A stretch of 39,599 nucleotides of DNA from JBFWUW01 sp050247075 (GTDB taxonomy: Bacteria; Planctomycetota; Planctomycetia; Pirellulales; JBFWUW01). Under the pieces are notes generated by a model, which was not told where the DNA came from, did no database searches, and saw only the letters and a program-made list of their open reading frames with translations. This document shows, piece after piece, positions 33,925 to 39,599 of the stretch (position 1 is its first letter; the number at the start of each line of letters is the position of its first letter). Location of the stretch: positions 1-39,599 of the forward strand of contig JBFWUW010000066.1 in NCBI GenBank assembly GCA_050247075.1, written 5' to 3'. Position numbers and translations under genes: made by a program.

Positions 33925-35766
33925 TCAGGCCAGCGGCTTGCCTTGCTGATGCAGGCGATTGCGAACGGGTTGCGTGCGGGCGGCAACCTTCTTCCACAGT
34001 TGCTTTAGGTGTCGTTGATCGGCGGGGAGTTGTTGCAGGTAGGCCGTCAGGAGCCGCAGGTGGTCCGTGCGCGAGACCCAGGGATGAGCGGCGACGGCTA
34101 CCGCCAGCCGCGCGAGGTTGGCTGCCCGTTCCTCCGGTGTCAATCGGCGGCAAATACTCATGCCGTCCAAGTCGACAATCAGGGCATCAACGCCGCCAGG
34201 CTGCTCCACGAAAATCAAATTGGTCCCTTTGAGATCGCGGTGGGCAACCTGTTGGTTGTGCATCCGCCCCACCAGCCGCCCCAGGGATGCGGCGGCTTGC
34301 CGCGTCAATCGGCGGCGGTGCGAGGGTGCAAGTTCAGCCAACCGCCAGCCGAACAGGTGTAGATTTTCAGCGCCATCAATCCATTCGACCGCCAGGTGGC
34401 TGTCGCCGCTGCGCGAAGCACATGCCGATTCCAACGCCAAAAGCGGCCGCGGCGTGGCGATGCCACGCTGCAGCAGCGCGTGCCCGCGACGAAAGGCCTC
34501 AACGGCACGACTACGACGGAACCTGCCCAGCATGGCCTTCCACCAGATGGCATTTCGCGAACGCTTGAAGGCGACGCGGATATTGCCCGTTTCAGCCGGC
34601 AACTCCGCGGCCATCACCATCGAAGTGCGGCTAAGTTTGACGGGCGCGTGTCGAAAATCCCGCAAGGGGCGATCGGGATCCTCCAACAATTGAGCGATGT
34701 GGGACGTCGGAAAGTCATGGATGGCATGGGCACGGCCAGCCTTTGATTTGATCGCGCGGAAGTCCCGATTGGTACGCAAAGAGCGTCCGTCGCGACCTCG
34801 CAGAATTCGCTGCGCGTGCGACCTCGTATGCTGCTCAAGCTGGAGTAGCCCAGCACGGTGATCGAGCCGCAGATCTGGCCGTTCGCGCAAATAGTACATG
34901 AAAAACCGAATAATGTCGGTTCCTTGCGCAATCCCCCCCAGCGACGTGGCCAACATCGCCAGCCCGCGACGGGTATGCCGCCAGTCCAGCGGGGCGCCTA
35001 GCCGCGCGCCAGGCAAGTCGATCAGAACCAGCCGTGACGGTGCCGCCGCCTGTTCGTTTTGTTGCCACAAGATGTTGCCAGCGTGGAAGTCGTCATGGAG
35101 GATGCCGGCGCGATGAACGGCCGCCGTGAAGCGGGCCAACTGGTCGATTATCCGCCTCCTGTCGGACGGCTGATGCGGCAATGTTTCACGTTGAGCAAGT
35201 TCCGCCAAGTACAAGTCGAGCGGTTGGGCAGCGGGCAACTCTCGAGACACCAGGTAGCTATCGCCGCACAGTCCCCATGTGTACTGTTCCAGGCAGGCGA
35301 CCAGCTCGATGGTGTCGATTCCGCGTTCCGCGGCGGCCAAGGTCTTGTGCCACTCACGGCGAGCGGTGCTGCCGCGCACCAGGTGCTTTAAGCGGCCGCG
35401 CCAATGAGAACAAGGATAATGCTTGACGATCAGCGATTGGCCGGCGATCGCCAGGCGGTAGACGGTGCGATGTTGGCCCTGCTTAACGATAAAGGCACCG
35501 CGTGGCCCTTCATCGGCCAGCCCACCACCGCGCAACCGGCTAACAAGTTCGGCCACGACCGGTTCCCAGCCGGGGGCGACGATCTGGCGTAACGTGCCGC
35601 CAGCAGCCGGCTGGTTGCCCGCCGCCAACGTGGTGCTTGCCCCTAATCCACGCCGTGGTTGTCGAGGAAGGGCCTGATCGGTCGAGACTGGCATCGTGGG
35701 TGAGCGCCATCCGAGGGGAGACATAGGCATTCGGGCGGGCCGATTCTCCGCATTCGTCCCTGGCAT
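33925..35766 (-). CDS. double-domain Kdo/InaA-type kinase
   Basis: A 613-residue protein with two protein-kinase-like domains of the lipopolysaccharide kinase (KdkA/InaA/WaaP) type. Domain 1 has VKHY (lysine near 113), GILHDDFHAGNILW (near 220) and LIDLPGARLG, the metal-binding aspartate motif. Domain 2 has VAFKRSR (about 398), VAHRDLKGTNLIF (about 507) and LIVDLDGMSI. Both retain catalytic Asp and Asn, so both may be active. The normal unit is a single domain of about 250 residues. It probably phosphorylates a sugar of an envelope glycolipid, but the substrate is inferred from the family. The start is uncertain: 35766 is the longest, and 35694 (MPVSTDQ) is also possible. Neither has a good ribosome site. 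Confidence 0.85.
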   Translation of the reverse strand: MPGTNAENRPARMPMSPLGWRSPTMPVSTDQALPRQPRRGLGASTTLAAGNQPAAGGTLRQIVAPGWEPVVAELVSRLRGGGLADEGPRGAFIVKQGQHRTVYRLAIAGQSLIVKHYPCSHWRGRLKHLVRGSTARREWHKTLAAAERGIDTIELVACLEQYTWGLCGDSYLVSRELPAAQPLDLYLAELAQRETLPHQPSDRRRIIDQLARFTAAVHRAGILHDDFHAGNILWQQNEQAAAPSRLVLIDLPGARLGAPLDWRHTRRGLAMLATSLGGIAQGTDIIRFFMYYLRERPDLRLDHRAGLLQLEQHTRSHAQRILRGRDGRSLRTNRDFRAIKSKAGRAHAIHDFPTSHIAQLLEDPDRPLRDFRHAPVKLSRTSMVMAAELPAETGNIRVAFKRSRNAIWWKAMLGRFRRSRAVEAFRRGHALLQRGIATPRPLLALESACASRSGDSHLAVEWIDGAENLHLFGWRLAELAPSHRRRLTRQAAASLGRLVGRMHNQQVAHRDLKGTNLIFVEQPGGVDALIVDLDGMSICRRLTPEERAANLARLAVAVAAHPWVSRTDHLRLLTAYLQQLPADQRHLKQLWKKVAARTQPVRNRLHQQGKPLA

Positions 35767-35795
35767 GGCAAGCGGAGAGTTGGCCGCGGCGGCGC

Positions 35796-35820
35796 TGGAG
35801 GAGGCGATTCAATCGCCCAT
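35796..35820 (+). repeat. REP family A, left half of inverted pair 3
   Basis: Plus-oriented variant with GGAG for GTAG and GGCGATT-CA-ATCGCC. It pairs with 35842-35865 and lies in the 337-bp gap upstream of the kinase gene. Confidence 0.85.
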
Positions 35821-35841
35821 AGACGCGGGAAATCGCCCGAC

Positions 35842-35865
35842 ATCGGCGATGGAATCGCCTCCTAC
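35842..35865 (-). repeat. REP family A, right half of inverted pair 3
   Basis: Minus-oriented consensus mate of 35796-35820; the pair spans about 70 bp. Besides this pair, the 35767-36103 gap holds only the alpha-CTD promoter and leader. Confidence 0.9.
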
Positions 35866-36020
35866 TGGCAAAATCGCCGTCTGCCACTCAGCGGGGGCCG
35901 CCGCCGCGAGACAATCCGCTTGGATTTTGATGCTTAATCCCCAGCGTGCTAGCATTGCTTTCACGCTCGATATTTGTCCTTATTTTTTCAGGCGAAGTTA
36001 CTACACAACTTCTCACGGCG

Positions 36021-36079
36021 TGCTATACTCTCGCCCCAACTGGCATGGAGGACTTGCCAGGGACGTTGCATTAAGCAAC
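36021..36079 (+). promoter_or_regulatory. promoter and structured leader of the alpha-CTD gene
   Basis: An extended -10 (TGC then TATACT at 36024-36029) without a convincing -35 points to a start near 36036. The leader carries two hairpins: CTGGCA/TGCCAG (36040-36045 with 36055-36060) and GTTGC-ATTAA-GCAAC (36065-36079). A 9-codon frame (36045-36074, MEDLPGTLH) spans both, with its stop in the loop of the second; it has no ribosome site, so its translation is doubtful. Confidence 0.45.
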
Positions 36080-36103
36080 ACGTTATTTCTAGGGAGAGAA
36101 TAC

Positions 36104-36379
36104 ATGACCCGCATTCCGCTCAGCCTCGTCGACGCCCAGAACAGGACCATGAAATCGCGGTTGGAAATGAGCACCGCCGAAATTGGCTTGACCGTCCGGA
36201 CGACGAACTGCTTGGAGGAAAAGGGAATCTTCACCGTCAACGATCTGTTGCACCGCACCCGCGACGATCTGTTGAGCATCTCCAACTTTGGCGAGAAGAC
36301 CTTGGAAGAGGTCTACAAGGCCTTGGAAAACATCGGCTTTCAGCGCCGTGAAAAGCAGCGCGAACTAATGACCGCCTAG
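36104..36379 (+). CDS. stand-alone RNA polymerase alpha C-terminal domain protein
   Basis: A 91-residue protein that is almost only the DNA- and activator-binding domain of RpoA. GGGAGAG upstream fixes ATG 36104; the longer frame from 35696 runs through REP sequence. The core GLTVRTTNCLEEKGIF ... NFGEKTLEEVYKALENIGF aligns with the E. coli domain. Residues for UP-element contact are kept: R32, N35, C36, G63, K65 and E69 (R265, N268, C269, G296, K298 and E302 in E. coli). T66 replaces S299. The alpha N-terminal and assembly domain is absent. It may compete with or supplement the polymerase at promoters. Similar small proteins occur in other planctomycetes; their role is unknown to me. Confidence 0.9.
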   Translation: MTRIPLSLVDAQNRTMKSRLEMSTAEIGLTVRTTNCLEEKGIFTVNDLLHRTRDDLLSISNFGEKTLEEVYKALENIGFQRREKQRELMTA

Positions 36380-36402
36380 GCCCGCCGCAAAACCCAACGA
36401 TT

Positions 36403-36428
36403 GCCGGCACGGCGGCTGCCGTGCCGGC
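36403..36428 (+). terminator. GC-rich hairpin after the alpha-CTD gene
   Basis: A perfect 11-bp stem (36403-36413 with 36418-36428) and 4-nt loop lie 23 bp past the stop. No long U-run follows, so it is either a weak terminator or a 3'-end stabiliser. Confidence 0.6.
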
Positions 36429-36450
36429 TTGGTTGACATTCGCTTGCGCC

Positions 36451-36484
36451 ATTTTGATTCAGGTCAAACGGCCTGAATCAAAAT
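36451..36484. terminator. perfect AT-edged inverted repeat, possible bidirectional terminator
   Basis: ATTTTGATTCAGG (36451-36463) pairs over 13 bp with CCTGAATCAAAAT (36472-36484) around an 8-nt loop. The A/T-rich base on both sides and its location between convergent genes suit a two-way terminator. No U-run beyond the stem is present. Confidence 0.55.
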
Positions 36485-36614
36485 GTCGGTGAACTACGAC
36501 AATTCTCGTTTCCTCGTTCGCTGCGGGAGTTTTCGCTGCGCATCAAAGGAAACGAAACATGTGCAATGGGACACCTTGGATTCCGGCCGGTCTTCTCCGA
36601 GCAGCGACTGCGGG

Positions 36615-37628
36615 CTAATCGGCATCGACCTGGATCCATTTGGAGAAAGCGTCTTCGTCCACATTGCGGCCGCTGATTACGGCAACCAGATCGCCATCGC
36701 CCGATAGATCGAGCGTGCCGCCCAGTAGGGCCGCGACGGCGATTGCGCCCGAGGGTTCCGTGCGCAGCCCATGTTTTTCGTAAATCCACCGCATGGCTTG
36801 GCGCGTGGCCAGGTCGGGCAAGGCCAGCGATTGCCCCACCAATTGCCGCAAGATCGGCCAGTTGTGCTGGCCCACGTCATAAGACAGCAATCCATCACAA
36901 ATACTGGTGGGACGGTCGAGCCGCACACGCTGCCCGGCGGCCAGCGATTGCCGAAAGTCGTCGGCACCGTCCGGTTCCACACCGATGATTTGTGCCGCCG
37001 GAAAGCCGTCGGCAATGGCAATCGCCTGGCCCGCCATCAACCCGCCGCCACTTACAGGACAGAAAAAATGCGATACACCGCGGCCGTCCCGCTGCAAGTC
37101 GCGAACGGTCTCCAACGCTCCCACGCCGTTGCCGGCGATGACATGCGGGTCGTCGTAGGGGGAGGCTTGCACGGCCTGCTCGCTTTCGGCAATTTCCCGG
37201 GTCAGGCGGTCCCGTTCGCCAGTCTGGTGGTCGCTGGCGATGTCGTAGGTACGAATCTCCGCGCCGAACGAGCGAGTTAGACCAAATTTAACCCGCGGCG
37301 CGGTCTCGGGCATGACCACAATCACGCGGCGCTTGTGGCACATTCCGGCAAAGGCAATGCCCGAGGCAAAATTGCCCGATGAATGGGCCGCCACGGGGCG
37401 GGTGCCAATCCGCTGGAGGTTCGTGGCCATCCAGTTCAAGGCACCCAAGAGCTTGAAGGAACCGCAGGGAGTCCACCCGTAGTCTTTCAGCCACACGCGG
37501 CGGCTGGATGGCAGGCTCAAATGCTGCTCCAAGGCATACGACCGAATCAGCGGGGCGGGCGAAACGAACTCGCGAATTGCGGCCTCGGCCCGGCGCACGT
37601 CTTTGATCGTGACAGGCAAATTCGACAT
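36615..37628 (-). CDS. threonine/serine dehydratase-like PLP enzyme
   Basis: A fold-type II PLP enzyme of 337 residues. AGGAG at 9 nt spacing fixes ATG 37628 (MSNLPVTIKD). The longer frame to 37778 is REPIN B sequence and is rejected. The PLP lysine is in TPCGSFKLLGALN, the phosphate-loop motif is SSGNFASGIAFAG, and PVSGGGLMAG is the second phosphate-binding glycine loop. It lacks the C-terminal regulatory domain of biosynthetic IlvA, so a catabolic threonine dehydratase, serine racemase or hydroxyaspartate dehydratase is possible. KdgK and a Gfo/Idh protein upstream on the same strand hint at a catabolic setting, though repeats separate them. Confidence 0.85.
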   Translation of the reverse strand: MSNLPVTIKDVRRAEAAIREFVSPAPLIRSYALEQHLSLPSSRRVWLKDYGWTPCGSFKLLGALNWMATNLQRIGTRPVAAHSSGNFASGIAFAGMCHKRRVIVVMPETAPRVKFGLTRSFGAEIRTYDIASDHQTGERDRLTREIAESEQAVQASPYDDPHVIAGNGVGALETVRDLQRDGRGVSHFFCPVSGGGLMAGQAIAIADGFPAAQIIGVEPDGADDFRQSLAAGQRVRLDRPTSICDGLLSYDVGQHNWPILRQLVGQSLALPDLATRQAMRWIYEKHGLRTEPSGAIAVAALLGGTLDLSGDGDLVAVISGRNVDEDAFSKWIQVDAD

Positions 37629-37650
37629 GACAGACATCTCCTGGCGAAAG

Positions 37651-37661
37651 ATCGGCGATGG
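37651..37661 (-). repeat. truncated REP family A fragment
   Basis: ATCGGCGATGG preceded by GGCGAAAG at 37643-37650, an arrangement also seen just before the full copy at 37861. Only part of the hairpin remains. Confidence 0.45.
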
Positions 37662-37689
37662 GGAACGTCGAATGTAACTGATGGGTCTC

Positions 37690-37842
37690 GTAGGGTGGGA
37701 CAAGCGGCATTGTGCCTGGCGGCTTGAAACCGGTCCACCGGCGACGTCCCACCAAATGTGGCCACCATAGCGAGTCATGGTGGGACATCGCGGGTGAACC
37801 GTACTCGAATGGAAAAGCCAATATCCGCTTGTCCCACCCTAC
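37690..37842. repeat. REPIN family B
   Basis: GTAG followed by GGTGGGAC (37694-37701) pairs with GTCCCACC (37746-37753). After a 25-bp spacer, a mirror unit GGTGGGAC (37779-37786) pairs with GTCCCACC (37831-37838) and ends CTAC (37839-37842). This gives two hairpins in opposite orientation over 153 bp, with no coding sequence of its own. The design equals family A but the sequence is different. It lies upstream of the dehydratase gene, only 62 bp from its start. Confidence 0.88.
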
Positions 37843-37860
37843 AAGTCCTGGCGGCGAAAG

Positions 37861-37885
37861 ATCGGCGATGGAATCGCCTCCTACA
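37861..37885 (-). repeat. REP family A, single copy
   Basis: Minus-oriented consensus copy, 1 bp from the stop codon of the kdgK-like gene and 18 bp from REPIN B. Confidence 0.92.
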
Positions 37886-37886
37886 G

Positions 37887-38912
37887 TTACCGTACTACGC
37901 GGCCGCTACCGTCGCCGGCGCACAACGCCAGCACTTCTTCCTTGGTAACCTTGTTGAAGTCGCCAGGAATGGAGTGCTTGAGACAGCTTGCCGCGACGGC
38001 AAATTCCAAAGATTGCTGGCCGTCCTTGCCGTCAAGCAACGCGGCGATCAGGCCGCCGCAGAACGAGTCGCCCGCCCCGACCCGATCGACCACATGGATG
38101 GTGTAGCGGCGGCTGAGCAAGAATTGCTCACCATCCAGCAAACAAGCCGACCAATGATTGATCGAGGCCGATTCGCTCTCCCGCAGCGTAATCGCCACAC
38201 GCGGGGGACCATATTGTTCGCGAATCTTGCGGGCCACGCCTTCGTAGGCCGCGTGATCGATCTGGCCGCCGCGGATATCGGTCTTGTCGGCGACAATGCC
38301 TAGCACGTCCTTGGCGTCTTCTTCATTGCCGATCAACACATCGACATACCGCAACAACGGGCCTACCACTTGCCGGGCTTTCTCGCGGGACCACAGTTTG
38401 GCTCGGTAGTTCAAATCAAAGCTGGTCGTCAGCCCCAGTTTCTTGGCGGTTTGCAGGGCCTCGGACGTGGCCTGGGCCGCCTGGTCGCCCAGCGCCGGCG
38501 TAATACCGGTGGTGTGAAACCATTGCCGGCCGGCCAGCAGTTTTGGCCAGTCGTACAGCGATGCGGGTGCCAGGGCGATGGACGAGCCGGCCCGGTCGTA
38601 GATGACCTTGCTCGCCCGCTGAGAGGCACCAGCCTCCAAAAAGTACAGTCCCAATCGGCCTTCCTTGCTGCGCAGCACGGCCGAGGTATCAACCCCGTAA
38701 TATCGCAGCGAGGCCACGGCGGCATCGGCCAGCGCATTCTGAGGCAAGACGCTAACGTAGGCGGCATCGTGCCCAAAGGCCGCCAGCGAAACAGCCACAT
38801 TGGCCTCGCCGCCGGCGTAGGTAACTTCCCACTGGTTGGCTTGCAGAAACCGCTGTTGGCCGGGCGCAGCCAGCCGCATCATGATCTCGCCGAAAGAAAT
38901 TGTTCGGGCCAT
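37887..38912 (-). CDS. PfkB-family sugar kinase, 2-keto-3-deoxygluconate kinase-like
   Basis: Phosphorylates a sugar acid, most likely 2-keto-3-deoxygluconate, for the Entner-Doudoroff or uronate pathway. The 341-residue protein begins ISFGEIMMRLAAPGQQRF, close to KdgK, then GGEANVAVSLAAFG (PfkB signature 1). DRVGAGDSFCGGLIAAL is PfkB signature 2 with the catalytic aspartate. The start at 38912 has no good ribosome site but fits the family start exactly. A dehydratase and an oxidoreductase on the same strand support sugar-acid catabolism. The gene symbol is left open because related ribo- and fructokinases look alike. Confidence 0.88.
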   Translation of the reverse strand: MARTISFGEIMMRLAAPGQQRFLQANQWEVTYAGGEANVAVSLAAFGHDAAYVSVLPQNALADAAVASLRYYGVDTSAVLRSKEGRLGLYFLEAGASQRASKVIYDRAGSSIALAPASLYDWPKLLAGRQWFHTTGITPALGDQAAQATSEALQTAKKLGLTTSFDLNYRAKLWSREKARQVVGPLLRYVDVLIGNEEDAKDVLGIVADKTDIRGGQIDHAAYEGVARKIREQYGPPRVAITLRESESASINHWSACLLDGEQFLLSRRYTIHVVDRVGAGDSFCGGLIAALLDGKDGQQSLEFAVAASCLKHSIPGDFNKVTKEEVLALCAGDGSGRVVR

Positions 38913-38963
38913 GTTTTCTCATGCATAAGGAATGAAATGCAACTAGCTGCCACAATCGCCATA

Positions 38964-39599
38964 TCACAACATCGTCAAAGGATTCCGCCGGTTTTCCAAC
39001 GGCATGGCGACTTGCTTGCCGAGCCGCTGCGACTCAAAAATAGCGGCAATCATTTCCACGCTGCCGCGACCCTCATAAATTCCACACAGCGGCTGACGGT
39101 CTTCTTCAATAGCCGCGATCAAGTCTTGGACCGCCATTACGTTACCTCCACCTAAGCCGCCATCGGCCAGCGGCTCGGGCTGGCCGATACCAGCCGAGCT
39201 GACATTTTGCCACTGCGCGCCGCTGCGGCCAGGGGACCAGCTTCCATCGTCCAGGAATTTCACCGATGGCAGCGAACCTGTGACTATCTCCAGCACGCCA
39301 TTGGAGCCATAAATCTGCAGACCAAATCGTGACAATTTGGCACCCGCGCCGCGCACCGAGTCAAACCGCGCGATGGCGCCGCTGGCCAATCCATAGGTCG
39401 CATGAACCTCATCTCCCGCTAATGGGCCAATCCCTTCGTTCCCGTCCTTAACGTCAGACTTTTGTATCGGCTGCCCCTATTGCAGCACGATTGACTGGCA
39501 CCAAGTCGGCTCGCCGCCCAAATGCCGGATCAGATCCATCACATGGCTGCCCAGCACCCACAGGTCTTCGCCGCCGCCGCGGCTGGCGTCCTCCTTGCC
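38964..39599 (-). pseudogene. Gfo/Idh/MocA oxidoreductase, C-terminal part, interrupted by in-frame TAG
   Basis: NAD(P)-dependent sugar oxidoreductase, of which only the C-terminal part is in the window; the gene continues past the right end. On the minus strand the frame from 39599 reads GKEDASRGGGEDLWVLGSHVM..., typical of the family, then ...CQSIVLQ, TAG (39479-39477) and GQPIQKSDVKDGNEGIGPLAGDEVHATYGL... to the stop at 38964. The frame is unbroken on both sides and family-like residues continue past the TAG, so this is a single nonsense change. The TTG at 39389 is not a credible start. Either a pseudogene, a recoded TAG or a sequence error. The gap to kdgK is 51 bp. Confidence 0.82.

Noticed and set aside
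37629..37778. N-terminal extension of the dehydratase-like enzyme
   Set aside because: The extension is REPIN B sequence; ATG 37628 has AGGAG at proper spacing and matches the family start.
3781..37885. CRISPR array formed by the repeated GTAGGAGGCGATTCC units
   Set aside because: Copies are dispersed over 34 kb in both orientations with no regular spacers and no cas genes.

Overview
The window looks like a chromosomal segment of a GC-rich planctomycete, most likely of the Pirellulales type. The pointers are family-level and read from the proteins: a planctomycete-type cytochrome c plus WD40 protein, a Tat-exported DUF1501 protein, a CehA/McbA-type metallohydrolase with EF-hand loops, an ECF sigma factor paired with a VWA protein, a free-standing RNA polymerase alpha-CTD, and many large exported hydrolases. 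I see no rRNA, tRNA, CRISPR array, prophage or complete insertion sequence. Strong AGGAGG-like ribosome binding sites often fix starts well inside the longest open frame.

Layout. 1-730: tmRNA gene (minus) whose tag reads AEDSFALAA, with a long imperfect hairpin beyond its 3' end. 731-3774: an exported protein of unknown function and a membrane-anchored SGNH/AlgX-like protein. 3820-5773: DAHP synthase followed by MetF, apparently one minus-strand transcript. 5846-11381: a minus-strand run of exported oxidoreductase or hydrolase genes (cytochrome-WD40 protein with a good terminator, a double alpha/beta-hydrolase, a Tat-exported sulfite-oxidase-like enzyme). 11617-18826: plus-strand envelope and glycan genes (YfhO-like membrane protein, GT2 and GT4 glycosyltransferases) mixed with a PQQ-type beta-propeller and a transaldolase. 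18840-22697: ExeA-like ATPase, RsmE, an exported protein, an Mrp/ApbC ATPase and a small unknown protein. 23020-25654: ECF sigma factor and VWA membrane protein. 25956-30992: outer-membrane channel-like protein, CehA/McbA-like protein, DUF1501 protein. 31208-33874: amidohydrolase and neutral-ceramidase-like protein, 15 bp apart. 33925-35766: a protein with two fused Kdo/InaA-type kinase domains. 36104-36379: stand-alone alpha-CTD. 36615-39599: threonine-dehydratase-like enzyme, KdgK-like sugar kinase, and the 3' part of a Gfo/Idh/MocA oxidoreductase interrupted by an in-frame TAG.

The strongest non-gene signal is a family of intergenic palindromic repeats (family A): GTAG followed by GA and a perfect GGCGAT-TCC-ATCGCC hairpin. 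There are 12 copies, all between genes, as singles or as inverted pairs of about 72 bp. A second family (B, 37690-37842) and a third, larger inverted repeat (C, 22848-23025) have the same two-hairpins-facing-each-other design. A GTAG or GGAG foot below a short hairpin is the known signature of REP elements moved by RAYT (TnpA-REP) transposases, so I read these as REPINs. No RAYT gene lies in the window.

Stretches over 300 bp without a gene: 22698-23019 is mostly repeat C. 35767-36103 holds a family-A pair and the alpha-CTD promoter and leader. No complete new multi-gene system is visible. The best candidates for new biology are the REPIN families, the free-standing alpha-CTD with its structured leader, the double-kinase protein and the sigma/VWA pair.
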